Shown piece by piece: positions 8,523-16,423 of a DNA stretch of 64,000 bases (position 1 is the stretch's first letter; every line of letters starts with the position of its first letter). This DNA comes from Chryseobacterium sp. GTDB lineage: Bacteria; Bacteroidota; Bacteroidia; Flavobacteriales; Weeksellaceae. A model generated the notes under the pieces. It was given only the letters and a program-made list of their open reading frames with translations. It did not search any database and was not told the DNA's origin. Location of the stretch: NCBI RefSeq assembly GCF_019236175.1, contig NZ_JAFAJM010000019.1:372001-436000 (forward strand), read 5' to 3'. Position numbers and translations under genes: made by a program.

Positions 8523-8544
8523 TCAAAGAGCTTTTTTATGGATG

Positions 8545-8552
8545 CAAAGATA
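8545..8552 (-). promoter_or_regulatory. Promoter -7 box for the nusB operon
   Basis: Minus-strand TATCTTTG, an exact TAnnTTTG match, 22 bp before the nusB ATG. Confidence 0.7.
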
Positions 8553-8596
8553 CAAAATTTAAAATTGATGAAATTCGTAGTCTGATGACATTTTTG

Positions 8597-8604
8597 TAAT
8601 TTTG
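8597..8604 (+). promoter_or_regulatory. Promoter -7 box for the ABC exporter gene
   Basis: TAATTTTG matches TAnnTTTG and ends 9 bp before the ATG at 8614. The box covers the TTG at 8602, ruling that codon out as the start. Confidence 0.7.
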
Positions 8605-8613
8605 CCAAACTAT

Positions 8614-10275
8614 ATGAAAGCTCTAAAAACCTTAAACCCTTATTTTTGGAAACACAAAATACTATTGTTTTGGGGGGTACTATTTATCATTGCCAGTAAT
8701 TTTTTTAATATTTATAAAGTTCAGTTTGTAGGTAAATCTGTTGATGAGCTTACCAAGGGCGGAAATCTCGGGTTCAATAAGCAGGTGCTTATTTATGTGG
8801 CTATTATTGTCGGATGTTCCCTTTTAACCGGTTTTTTCACCTTTATGATGAGACAAACCATTATTGTAGCATCAAGAAGAATAGAATACGAACTGAAAAA
8901 TAAAATTTACAGGCATTATCAGGAACTGTCATTAACCGATTATAAGCAAACGACTATCGGGGATTTAATGAACAGGCTAAGTGAAGATGTTGTTGCGGTA
9001 AGAATGTATCTCGGACCTGGTGTCATGTATGTGGCCAACCTCATTGTCCTTGTCCTGATCACTGCGATCTATATGGTGAAAACGGATGCTTCCATGACGT
9101 TATGGACTTTGCTTCCTTTACCTATTTTATCGTATGCAATTTATAAGGTAAGTTCAATTATCAATAAAAAGTCAAAGATTATGCAGAAAAGCCAGTCTGC
9201 CATCTCAACTTTTGTTCAGGATAGTTTTTCCGGCATTCGTGTGGTCAAGTTTTTTGCAAAAGAAAAGTACATTGAAAGAAACTACGGAATAAAAGTAACT
9301 GATTATCAGAACAAAGCACTGGACTTAGCAAAAACAGAAGCATATTTCTTTACTATTATTTTATTTGTAATCGGATTATTAAACGTGGCCATCATCTGGA
9401 TCGGCGGACAAAAATATATTGCCGGGGAATTGAGTATAGGTAAAATTGCAGATTTTTTCATGTATATCAATACTCTGATTTTTCCATTCTCTATGGTAGG
9501 CTGGGTAACTTCTGTGAACCAGAGAGCTGAAGCTTCCATGCAGAGAATTAATGAATTCATGGATAAAAAATCAGAAATTGTGAACACTCATTTTGAAAAC
9601 TACCCTATTAAAGGAAGTATTGAATTCAGGAATGTCTCGTATGTCTATCCCAATACCGGTATCAAGGCACTGGACAATCTAAGTTTTACCATCAATGCGG
9701 GAGAATCTCTTGCCATTATGGGTAAAACAGGAAGTGGAAAATCTACAATAGCACTGCTTTTATGCAGACTGATAGATCCTACGGAAGGAGAAATTCTTAT
9801 AGATGGTAAGAATCTTAAAGAACACAACCTCGACAACTACAGAAACTTTATAGGATACATTCCTCAGGAAAGCTATTTATTCTCAGATTCTATTGAAAAC
9901 AACATTGGTTTTGCCATTGATCATCCGTCTCATGAAAAAGTAGTAGAGTATGCCAAGATTGCCGATGTTCACAAAAATATTATTGGATTTAAAGAGCAAT
10001 ATAAAACACTGGTAGGTGAACGCGGAGTAATGCTTTCGGGAGGGCAAAAGCAAAGAATTTGTATCGCCAGAGCTCTGATAAAGGACCCGAACATCATTAT
10101 TTTTGATGATTCTCTGTCTGCTCTGGACACGGAAACGGAGCAGAATATTCTCGAAAATATCGACAAAAAAATCAACAATGCCACCTCCATAATTATCACA
10201 CACAGAGAGTCTAGCGCTCAAAAAGCAGACAAAATCATCAACCTTACAGAAATTGCTAATTCTGTAACCGCATAG
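8614..10275 (+). CDS. ABC transporter, fused permease and ATPase (exporter type)
   Basis: Half-transporter of 553 aa that should dimerise to pump a hydrophobic substrate or lipid out of the cytoplasm. Residues 1 to about 320 contain six membrane helices (ABC transporter type I exporter fold); the nucleotide-binding domain follows with Walker A GKTGSGKST near 370, the signature LSGGQKQR near 474 and Walker B IIIFDDSLSALD near 495-506. The catalytic residue after Walker B is Asp (FDD) rather than the usual Glu, as in several MdlB/YheH-like proteins, so ATPase cycling may be altered. The ATG at 8614 is preferred over the TTG at 8602 because the latter lies in the promoter. Substrate unknown. Confidence 0.9.
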   Translation: MKALKTLNPYFWKHKILLFWGVLFIIASNFFNIYKVQFVGKSVDELTKGGNLGFNKQVLIYVAIIVGCSLLTGFFTFMMRQTIIVASRRIEYELKNKIYRHYQELSLTDYKQTTIGDLMNRLSEDVVAVRMYLGPGVMYVANLIVLVLITAIYMVKTDASMTLWTLLPLPILSYAIYKVSSIINKKSKIMQKSQSAISTFVQDSFSGIRVVKFFAKEKYIERNYGIKVTDYQNKALDLAKTEAYFFTIILFVIGLLNVAIIWIGGQKYIAGELSIGKIADFFMYINTLIFPFSMVGWVTSVNQRAEASMQRINEFMDKKSEIVNTHFENYPIKGSIEFRNVSYVYPNTGIKALDNLSFTINAGESLAIMGKTGSGKSTIALLLCRLIDPTEGEILIDGKNLKEHNLDNYRNFIGYIPQESYLFSDSIENNIGFAIDHPSHEKVVEYAKIADVHKNIIGFKEQYKTLVGERGVMLSGGQKQRICIARALIKDPNIIIFDDSLSALDTETEQNILENIDKKINNATSIIITHRESSAQKADKIINLTEIANSVTA

Positions 10276-10337
10276 CCGTTTCGTTCTCAATTGTTAAATA
10301 AATCATAAAAAAAATTTTGTGATTAAAAGAAAACTTT

Positions 10338-10345
10338 TATATTTG
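10338..10345 (+). promoter_or_regulatory. Promoter of the PUR-family gene
   Basis: TATATTTG (-7 box) with a TTG at 10317-10319, 18 bp upstream, in the -33 position. Confidence 0.65.
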
Positions 10346-10374
10346 TTCTTAACAAGATTAAAAAATATCTAACA

Positions 10375-10710
10375 ATGAGTGAATACAAGGAACGCCATGA
10401 AAATGAGATTTTCACGAAGGTGTTAAAAGCAGGGAGAAGAACTTATTTCTTTGATGTGCGCGAGACGAAAGCAGGAGATTATTATCTTACAATCACTGAA
10501 AGTAAGAAGAATTTCGGAGAGAATGGGGAAGCTACATTCGAGAAGCATAAAATCTACCTTTATAAGGAGGATTTTAAAAGTTTCCAGGAGATGTTTAATG
10601 AGTCCACAGATTTCATCATTAATGAAAAGGGTGAGGATGTAATATCAGAAAAACATGACAAAGACTTCAAAAGCAGATCCTATACAATCGACTCTGACGA
10701 CGAAGTTTAA
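10375..10710 (+). CDS. PUR family DNA/RNA-binding protein (DUF3276)
   Basis: Small cytoplasmic protein of 111 aa with one PUR-alpha-like beta-sheet/helix repeat (KVLKAGRRTYFFDVRETKAGDYYLTITESKK, then KIYLYKEDFKSFQEMFNES). The family (DUF3276) includes the spirochaete nucleic-acid-binding protein BpuR, which binds single-stranded DNA and RNA; the cellular role in Bacteroidetes is not established. The acidic C-terminal tail is not conserved in function as far as can be seen. It is a single-gene unit with a clear promoter and a hairpin terminator immediately downstream. Confidence 0.85.
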   Translation: MSEYKERHENEIFTKVLKAGRRTYFFDVRETKAGDYYLTITESKKNFGENGEATFEKHKIYLYKEDFKSFQEMFNESTDFIINEKGEDVISEKHDKDFKSRSYTIDSDDEV

Positions 10711-10733
10711 AAAAAAAGAATATCTAAAAACAC

Positions 10734-10759
10734 AAGCATCTGAAAAAGATGCTTTTTTT
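10734..10759 (+). terminator. Terminator of the PUR-family gene
   Basis: AAGCATCT pairs with AGATGCTT over a 5-base loop and runs into seven T residues. Confidence 0.88.
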
Positions 10760-10764
10760 GTACC

Positions 10765-11007
10765 CTGAAATTACGGAAATCGTCCTGTAAACAGCTGTTT
10801 CTCAAATATTGAAAAGAGAATATCCAGTTTATGTATTCCGTAAGCGGCCTGCGATATCTAAATTCAGGCTTTACCTGCCCGACTGTATTACCTTTTTGTA
10901 AACGGGCCGGATCTTATTGAGGAAGTTCATATCCGGTCAGATGCTCAGTAGACCTATCAAGATCGTTTCCCGAAAAACAATGTCAGTGATTAGCGATCAT
11001 GAATAAA
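10765..11007. other. Gene-free, comparatively GC-rich intergenic stretch with stem potential
   Basis: No open reading frame with protein-like composition is present on either strand. Base composition is visibly richer in G and C than in the neighbouring intergenic DNA. Several stems can form, for instance GGCCGGAT (around 10903) with ATCCGGTC (around 10933), one G-U pair. It may be part of a transcribed structured RNA together with the element at 11008-11096, but I recognise no family in this part. Confidence 0.4.
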
Positions 11008-11096
11008 TTAGCCCCGATAGAAGCGGTTACCCCGCAGCAGGCGATGTCTATTTTAAGCGTTGGCGCGAGGAGTATGAGCGGATAGCGGGAAAAGCT
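11008..11096 (+). ncRNA. Structured RNA candidate, Flavo-1-like
   Basis: Two boxes, TTAGCCCCGATAGAAGCGG at 11008-11026 and GAGCGGATAGCGGGAAA at 11076-11092, flank a variable hairpin. CCCG of the first box can pair with CGGG of the second, and AGC/GCT extends the outer stem; CCCCGC (11029-11034) can pair with GCGAGG (11065-11070) in the middle. Paired boxes of this kind recur in flavobacterial intergenic regions and, from memory, resemble the Flavo-1 RNA motif; I could not check this against Rfam. Function of the class is unknown. Confidence 0.5.
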
Positions 11097-11155
11097 TCTG
11101 TGAAAAATAATAGATAGGTAAAGTGATTTTCCGGTTGAAACAGGGATAAAATAAA

Positions 11156-11181
11156 AAAGTACACTTTAAAAAGTGTACTTT
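11156..11181 (-). terminator. Terminator downstream of tRNA-His
   Basis: AAAGTACACTT pairs with AAGTGTACTTT around a short loop; on the minus strand the stem ends in a T-rich tail directly after the tRNA. Confidence 0.85.
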
Positions 11182-11186
11182 CTTTG

Positions 11187-11261
<75 letters not shown>

Positions 11262-11274
11262 GTTTTTCTGAGTG

Positions 11275-11305
11275 CAAATATAGGACATTTTTCTTTACTA
11301 CCAAA
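11275..11305 (-). promoter_or_regulatory. Promoter of tRNA-His
   Basis: Minus-strand TTTG (11302-11305), 19-bp spacer, TATATTTG (11275-11282): both elements of the flavobacterial promoter. The -33 element overlaps the end of the bshB1 coding region. Confidence 0.8.
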
Positions 11306-12017
11306 CAATTCCGTCAAAATTTTTCAAAGAAATTAATCTTTCTGACGTAAAGCCCTCAGCATAAGCGACTCCCGATAATCGCCCTAAATCTTGTGCGCGA
11401 TAGGTTAAGCTCTCATAAAAGTCTTTTGTGGTAATCGGAGTCTCGGGTTCTTTAGAAGTCGGGTCATAAAATTGAGTTTTATAAGCCATACATGAGGCGA
11501 TCTTCTGATCCAGAAATTCTGAAATGTCTATTACAAATTCCGGTTTAATATCTTTCCACTGAATGTAGTGAAAAATATGTTTTGGTCTCCAGACTTCCTG
11601 GCTCTCCCCTTCCAATACCGTTTCAATTTTTCTCAACCCGGACAAAAAGCACGCATCCGACACTAATTTCGCTCCTTTTGCATGATCCGGATGTCTATCG
11701 TCAATTGCATTGGCTAAGACGATTTCCGGGCGGTATTTGCGGATCATTTTTACAATTCGCATCTGATATTCCTCAGAGTTGACTAAAAAGCCGTCTTTCA
11801 TTCCCAGATTTTCTCTTGCAGCAAGGCCCAGGATTTTAGCGGCATCTGCCGCCTCTGCTTTTCTGGTTTCATCTGTACCTCTGGTTCCCAGCTCTCCTTT
11901 AGTAAGATCGATGACAGCACATACTTTTCCTTCGGAAACCATTTTGGCAATAGTTCCACCGCATCCTAATTCAACATCGTCAGGATGTGCTCCAAAAGCT
12001 AATATATCAGTTTTCAT
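11298..12017 (-). CDS. bshB1: Bacillithiol biosynthesis deacetylase BshB1
   Basis: Zinc-dependent PIG-L-type deacetylase that removes the acetyl group from GlcNAc-malate in bacillithiol synthesis, the low-molecular-weight thiol of Firmicutes and many Bacteroidetes. The metal motif AHPDDVELGCGG is near the N-terminus; DDRHPDHAKGA and an HIFHYIQWKDIKPEFVIDIS block follow, as expected for BshB1. The start at MKTDILAF (239 aa) is chosen over a longer frame because the -7 box TATCTTTG ends 5 bp upstream of this ATG. The other bsh genes are not in the window. Confidence 0.92.
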   Translation of the reverse strand: MKTDILAFGAHPDDVELGCGGTIAKMVSEGKVCAVIDLTKGELGTRGTDETRKAEAADAAKILGLAARENLGMKDGFLVNSEEYQMRIVKMIRKYRPEIVLANAIDDRHPDHAKGAKLVSDACFLSGLRKIETVLEGESQEVWRPKHIFHYIQWKDIKPEFVIDISEFLDQKIASCMAYKTQFYDPTSKEPETPITTKDFYESLTYRAQDLGRLSGVAYAEGFTSERLISLKNFDGIVW

Positions 12018-12022
12018 ATACT

Positions 12023-12054
12023 CAAAGATAAGTTTAAAATAAAAACTTCCCAAA
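12023..12054 (-). promoter_or_regulatory. Promoter of bshB1, overlapping an upstream terminator
   Basis: Minus-strand TTTG (12051-12054), 20-bp spacer, TATCTTTG (12023-12030), then 5 bp to the ATG. The -33 element lies in the loop of the terminator hairpin of the TPR gene, so termination and re-initiation are packed into about 50 bp. Confidence 0.7.
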
Positions 12055-12075
12055 CATTATGAATGGGAAGTTTTA
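12042..12075 (-). terminator. Terminator of the TPR gene
   Basis: ACTTCCC and GGGAAGT form a stem with a 13-base loop; a T-rich tail follows on the minus strand. Confidence 0.75.
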
Positions 12076-12098
12076 ATAGGTATAATTTAAATTTTAAA

Positions 12099-13751
12099 TT
12101 ACTTATTGATGGCAGCATTTAATTTTACTGCATCCTCATAGGTAGGGTCAAGCTGTAAAGACTTTGCTACATACTCTTTAGCTTTTGCCAAGTCTGAGTC
12201 TTTGCTCATGTATGCTACTGCAAAGTAAGCATAGGCAAGGGTTTGCTTGTTGGCTTCCTGCTCAGCAGGTTTTACCGTACTGATGAATTTCTCATACGCA
12301 ATTTTTGCAGCATCATTATTTCCTGCCTGCTGGTAAGAATATCCCTGGCTATAATATGCCGGAGCCCAGTCAGGAAGAAGAGCTGACATTTTTTGCCATG
12401 TAAGAATAGCTCCGTTCCAGTTTTTAACATCTTGATAAGCTGTTGCCAATTTGAACAGGGCATCAGAGTCCTGAGCATTTGCAGCGACCTGTTTTTTCAA
12501 TCCTTCAATAGTAGGGTTGGTAGGTCCTTTATCAGCTTCTGCCTGAGAAGCACCTCCTCCGCCTGCGATGTTAGCAAGTTCTAAATCCCACTTCATTGTT
12601 TCGTCTTTTGCAGCTTTTGCAATGGCTACTTTTTGCTGAGACTCGGTCATTAAAGCAGATTTTTTGGCAGCATCTTTTTCATCTTTTGCTAAACCTGCAG
12701 CGATAAGTCCCTGTAGCCCTTGGTCAGCAGGTTGTACTCTTGTTTTCTCAGCCTGAGAGACGAAAGTATCCATATTCTGCTTTGCTCCTGCATAGTTTTT
12801 ATCTGCATAATCCTGATAAGCTCTTAATTTGAATTTGATAGGATCATCAATTTTATCAAAGATTTTATCTAATACTGTTTTAGAGTTTGCATAGTCTTCG
12901 TTTGTGAAGTATAATTTTGCAATTTCCAACTGAGTATACGGATCTTCGTCAGCATATTTTGTATAGTTGATAAGGTCTTGTGTAGCTTTTGCATTTTGCT
13001 GATATCTGATATCATATCCTGCTAATGCTTTATATGCAGGTGCATAAGTAGGGTCTACGCCAATGGCTTTATCAATGTTTTGTTTAGCTTGTTGCCATTG
13101 TTGAGCAGCCATCCATAAAGTGGCCATTCTGGTATAAACAGAGGCTTTATTTTTAGCTGTAGGTAATGCTTTGTCATAAGCGGACATAGCTTCACCCGGC
13201 ATTCTTTTTAATCTGTATGCATCTCCTAATGTATAATAGAAATGTGCAGGAACTCCTTTTTTCTCAGCTTTTTCAATAGCTTTATTCAGAAACTGAATTG
13301 CTAAATCCGGGGAGCTGTTTTTTTCAAATAAAGTTAAAGCTTCTGCTGCTCTGAATAATACTTCAGGATCTTTCTCTTTAGAGTCAGCTACTACTTTCTG
13401 GATTTCTGCAACGGCACTTTTATCTCCTTTTCCAAGTTTCACAGTGGCTAAACCAATTCTGTTAAGATAGTTTTTTCCGTCAGCTGCAACTCCTTTGTTA
13501 AAGTTTTCCGTAGCCTTTACATAATCCGGTTCTCCTTGTTTTAAGAAAGTATTCCCTAAATAGAAGTAGTTATCAGCAGTAGGCTCTTTAGCGATCATAT
13601 CAGTGAAATTGGTTTTTGCCTGAGCAAATTTATCACTGTCTATACTGTTAATACCATCCTGCAATGTTTGTGCAGTGGCAAAACCGGTAAAAAATACCAC
13701 GGCTGCTCCAAAAGCAATCTTCTTTACATTCATATTCATTATATCTTTCAT
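12099..13751 (-). CDS. Exported tetratricopeptide-repeat protein
   Basis: Signal peptide (…VKKIAFGAAVVFFTGFATAQ, cleavage expected after residue ~28) followed by a chain of TPR helices over most of the 550 aa (for example PAHFYYTLGDAYRLKRMPGEAMSAYDKAL is spread over two repeats, and PTYAPAYKALAGYDIRYQQN in another). TPR arrays are protein-binding scaffolds, here in the periplasm. It lies downstream of the PstS-like lipoprotein and the ExbBD-TonB genes, an order that seems recurrent in flavobacteria, so a role around energised outer-membrane uptake is plausible but inferred. Met codons at 13739 and 13733 are equally possible starts. Confidence 0.85.
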   Translation of the reverse strand: MKDIMNMNVKKIAFGAAVVFFTGFATAQTLQDGINSIDSDKFAQAKTNFTDMIAKEPTADNYFYLGNTFLKQGEPDYVKATENFNKGVAADGKNYLNRIGLATVKLGKGDKSAVAEIQKVVADSKEKDPEVLFRAAEALTLFEKNSSPDLAIQFLNKAIEKAEKKGVPAHFYYTLGDAYRLKRMPGEAMSAYDKALPTAKNKASVYTRMATLWMAAQQWQQAKQNIDKAIGVDPTYAPAYKALAGYDIRYQQNAKATQDLINYTKYADEDPYTQLEIAKLYFTNEDYANSKTVLDKIFDKIDDPIKFKLRAYQDYADKNYAGAKQNMDTFVSQAEKTRVQPADQGLQGLIAAGLAKDEKDAAKKSALMTESQQKVAIAKAAKDETMKWDLELANIAGGGGASQAEADKGPTNPTIEGLKKQVAANAQDSDALFKLATAYQDVKNWNGAILTWQKMSALLPDWAPAYYSQGYSYQQAGNNDAAKIAYEKFISTVKPAEQEANKQTLAYAYFAVAYMSKDSDLAKAKEYVAKSLQLDPTYEDAVKLNAAINK

Positions 13752-13842
13752 TTTATATTTTCTAATATTTGAGTTATATTCTACACAATTTTTAGACCAA
13801 ATCAGTTTTTTTTAATAAAGGATCTTATTACTTTAATAATTT

Positions 13843-14715
13843 TTAACGCATCTGAACTTCACGTTTATATAAGTTATAAGGCTGTAATCCTTCCTTTTGA
13901 ACAATTTTCTGTCCCAAATGAGTACATGAGAATCGGATAAAACCGTTGGCTATATTAAAGTTTCCTTCATTAATCAGGAAATACAAGACTCTTGTGAAGG
14001 GATATTCCATTGAACGCAGTCCTTCAAAATCGGCATTATATTGTTTTCCTTTATCTACAACAGGAAGTACTTTAACCATTTCTCTGAGTTTTACAGAGGT
14101 TTTATCATAGGGACGGCTGAAGGTGTTAAGGCCTATAACGCCTATTTTATCGGGATATTTTCCTAATTCTTCGATGATTTTCTGATTTCCCGGGATAATG
14201 GAAAATTGAAGATCTTTGGGTTGTTTTTTAAGTTTTTCAGCTACAAAATTTAAGTTACTGGAGTTGGTTCCGTCAAAAATAAATTCCTTTTTATCAGACA
14301 ATAGTCCGGCATTAATCTCTTCCATCGAGATACTTTCTTTCGGAGAATCTTTAGGAACAACAAAAACAACGGCATCGGCAGCAAATTTAGCAGGAAGAAA
14401 CTTCAGATCTGTTCTTTCTTCATAGGTTTTTACTTCTTCAGGACTCAGATTTCTTGACATCACCACTACCTTGGCATTCCCTTTTAAAAGATCCAGAAAG
14501 CCTAAATCTTCTTTTTTTGTAGCTACTTTAATGTGAGTTTCAGGATAGTTGATCATATAGCCGTCGGCTAATGCTTCTGTAACACTTTGAAAGGATTCGT
14601 CAGTAAAAATTGTCAGCTCACCTTTATGATAAGACGGGGATTTATCATCCTTTTTGCAGCCTGTCAGGATAATACACAGGATAAAAACAGCTGCAATCTT
14701 AAAACTATTCTTCAT
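13843..14715 (-). CDS. PstS-like substrate-binding lipoprotein
   Basis: Lipoprotein (lipobox ILTGC, C20) with the PstS/periplasmic phosphate-binding fold: ELTIFTDESFQSVTEALADGY at the start of the mature domain, a middle KFAADAVVFVVPKDSP segment and the closing YPFTRVLYFLINEG block. Length 290 aa is typical. No pstABC permease genes are nearby; instead the gene overlaps by 11 bp a 65-aa membrane protein and follows the tonB cluster. A phosphate-binding role is therefore not certain: in this setting the protein may signal or deliver a ligand to a TonB-linked process. Confidence 0.8.
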   Translation of the reverse strand: MKNSFKIAAVFILCIILTGCKKDDKSPSYHKGELTIFTDESFQSVTEALADGYMINYPETHIKVATKKEDLGFLDLLKGNAKVVVMSRNLSPEEVKTYEERTDLKFLPAKFAADAVVFVVPKDSPKESISMEEINAGLLSDKKEFIFDGTNSSNLNFVAEKLKKQPKDLQFSIIPGNQKIIEELGKYPDKIGVIGLNTFSRPYDKTSVKLREMVKVLPVVDKGKQYNADFEGLRSMEYPFTRVLYFLINEGNFNIANGFIRFSCTHLGQKIVQKEGLQPYNLYKREVQMR

Positions 14716-14902
14716 TTCTTGATTTTTTTATTTTTGAAATCGCTCTGTAGATTCTGAATATTCCGTAAATAATCAGGACTGCGCCTAATGCATAGGCAAT
14801 AGCAGGTTCCAAAATTGTAAAAAAGAACTTATAGAAAATGACTACAATTCCTAAAACGATATAAAACAATCCCGTAACCAGGGATAACCAATTGAACATC
14901 AT
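14705..14902 (-). CDS. Small membrane protein of unknown function
   Basis: 65 aa with two hydrophobic helices (WLSLVTGLFYIVLGIVVIFY and AIAYALGAVLIIYGIFRIY) and a basic C-terminal tail, so an inner-membrane protein with both ends probably inside. No family recognised with certainty. Its end overlaps the start of the PstS-like gene by 11 bp, implying translational coupling. A second Met directly follows the first, so either may be used. Confidence 0.7.
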   Translation of the reverse strand: MMFNWLSLVTGLFYIVLGIVVIFYKFFFTILEPAIAYALGAVLIIYGIFRIYRAISKIKKSRNEE

Positions 14903-14925
14903 GTAACAAAAATACCAAAAAAAAT

Positions 14926-14955
14926 AAAAAAGAGAAGCATATGCCTCTCTTTTTT
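14926..14955. terminator. Terminator of the exbB-exbD-exbD-tonB operon
   Basis: AAGAGA...TCTCTT stem around GCATATGC, with A and T runs on both sides; on the minus strand it follows the tonB stop by about 25 bp and separates it from the small membrane protein. Confidence 0.82.
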
Positions 14956-14978
14956 ATTTATATTCTGAATAAATAGTC

Positions 14979-15818
14979 TTATTCGAAGTTCATAGTAAAT
15001 GGTACGCTATAGTAAGATCTAACGCTTTCTCCGTTTCTCTTAGCAGGAGTCCACTTTTTAAGTTTCTTAACTACACGCATTGCTTCGCTGTTGAAGTCGC
15101 CATTTGGAGATTTCTCTTCAATGGTAACATTTGAAACAGTTCCGTCTTTTTCTACAACGAACTTAAGCTTAGCTTTAAGAGTACCTTCACCTCCTTCCAT
15201 TAGGGAAGTATCGAAGTTATCACCTAAGAATTTTCTCAATGCACCCATACCTCCAGGATATTCTGCAGACTGGTCTACATCTTTGTAGATTTCGTTAGGG
15301 TTATTCGCTTTCACCTCTACTGTTGTAGCTTTTGTACCTGTAGATGGTGGTGGTGGCGGTGGTGTATAAGCCGGAGCTTTAACCCCCTCCTGATTATTCA
15401 AACCAGTTGTTGTTTCCAACTGTTTAGAAATCGGCGGTGGTGGCGTTTCAATTTTCGGAGCTTTTACAGGCTCAGGAACAACGTTCTGAATAACCTCAAT
15501 TTTCTCTTCTTCTTTTGGAGGAGGTGGTGGAGGTGGTTCTTCGTCTTTAGGCTGCTCAATGATCGGTTCATCTTCGATGATGTCTACTAGATCTGCCTTC
15601 ACTTCCTGTTTTGGCGGAGCTGTAAGATTTTTAATCGTAAGATAGATGAACGGAGACAAAGCTGCCAAAAGGAATAAAGCCGTTCCGATGATAAATGACT
15701 TCGTTAAAAGTCTCGGATACTGATGTCTAAGATCATAGGCACCATATTCCTTGTTTCTATTTTCAAATACAATCTCGTCTAGGGTAAGATTCTGACCGTA
15801 TACATTTTCATCTGCCAT
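14979..15818 (-). CDS. tonB: Energy transducer TonB
   Basis: Couples the proton-motive force from ExbBD to outer-membrane receptors. Architecture is standard: cytoplasmic N-terminus, one membrane helix near residues 37-58 (FIIGTALFLLAALSPFIYL), a periplasmic Pro/Glu-rich spacer with several polyproline blocks (EEPPPPPPPKEEEK), and a C-terminal TonB domain from about residue 185 (DQSAEYPGGMGALRKFLG … VKKLKKWTPAKRNG). 279 aa. The N-terminus contains LDEIVFENRNKEYGAYDLRHQY, typical of Bacteroidetes TonB proteins. It is the last gene of the operon, 27 bp after exbD. Confidence 0.95.
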   Translation of the reverse strand: MADENVYGQNLTLDEIVFENRNKEYGAYDLRHQYPRLLTKSFIIGTALFLLAALSPFIYLTIKNLTAPPKQEVKADLVDIIEDEPIIEQPKDEEPPPPPPPKEEEKIEVIQNVVPEPVKAPKIETPPPPISKQLETTTGLNNQEGVKAPAYTPPPPPPSTGTKATTVEVKANNPNEIYKDVDQSAEYPGGMGALRKFLGDNFDTSLMEGGEGTLKAKLKFVVEKDGTVSNVTIEEKSPNGDFNSEAMRVVKKLKKWTPAKRNGESVRSYYSVPFTMNFE

Positions 15819-15845
15819 AGTAGATATAACAATTTTATGGTTAAA

Positions 15846-16412
15846 TTACTTTGTAGCAGCCGGCGCCGCAGCACCACCTATTTTCTTTTCATAAACAGCT
15901 TTTTCCCAAGGCTTCACATCGGTAACACCGTACTGCTCACTTTTGGTAATTGCCATTTCATCAAGAATATCAACAAAGTTCTTATATACAGCATCGTCAG
16001 TAGGCTTAATGATCACCGTAAATTTACTTGGATCAGCAGCTCTAGATTTTGCCTGCTCAATTACTTTTCTAATTCCCTCTCTGTCAAGAGTAGTTTCCAT
16101 GAGCGTTTGGTCATTCAAGGAAGTAGCATCCTGTTGGTGCCAAAATACTCTGTTGTCTTTTCCTAATAAGATAGAAATCGAGTTAGAAAGTTTAATTTCT
16201 GTTGGAGGAGGTTTCGGCTGATCTTTTTTAGGTTTAGCCGGAAGCCCCAAATCCATAACATTCGGTTTACTGAATGTAGTTGTGAACATAAAGAAGGTAA
16301 TCAATAGAAAACCCAAGTCCACCATCGGAGTCATATCGACTCTGGTACTTTGCTTCTTGGAACGAACCTTGCCGCCCTTGCCGCCTTTTTCTTGTACTTG
16401 TACTTCTGCCAT
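15846..16412 (-). CDS. exbD: ExbD family biopolymer transporter (second copy)
   Basis: One-helix subunit of the ExbB-ExbD motor. After a basic N-terminus comes RVDMTPMVDLGFLLITFFMF: the membrane helix with the conserved proton-handling Asp (MVDLGF). The rest, to 188 aa, is the periplasmic domain, here ending in an Ala/Pro stretch. Only 11 bp separate it from the upstream exbD. Its closest relative in the window is the isolated exbD at 33059, with which it shares MTPMVDLGFLLITFFMFTT and KPNVMDLGLPAK. Confidence 0.92.
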   Translation of the reverse strand: MAEVQVQEKGGKGGKVRSKKQSTRVDMTPMVDLGFLLITFFMFTTTFSKPNVMDLGLPAKPKKDQPKPPPTEIKLSNSISILLGKDNRVFWHQQDATSLNDQTLMETTLDREGIRKVIEQAKSRAADPSKFTVIIKPTDDAVYKNFVDILDEMAITKSEQYGVTDVKPWEKAVYEKKIGGAAAPAATK

Positions 16413-16423
16413 TTCTATCGATA

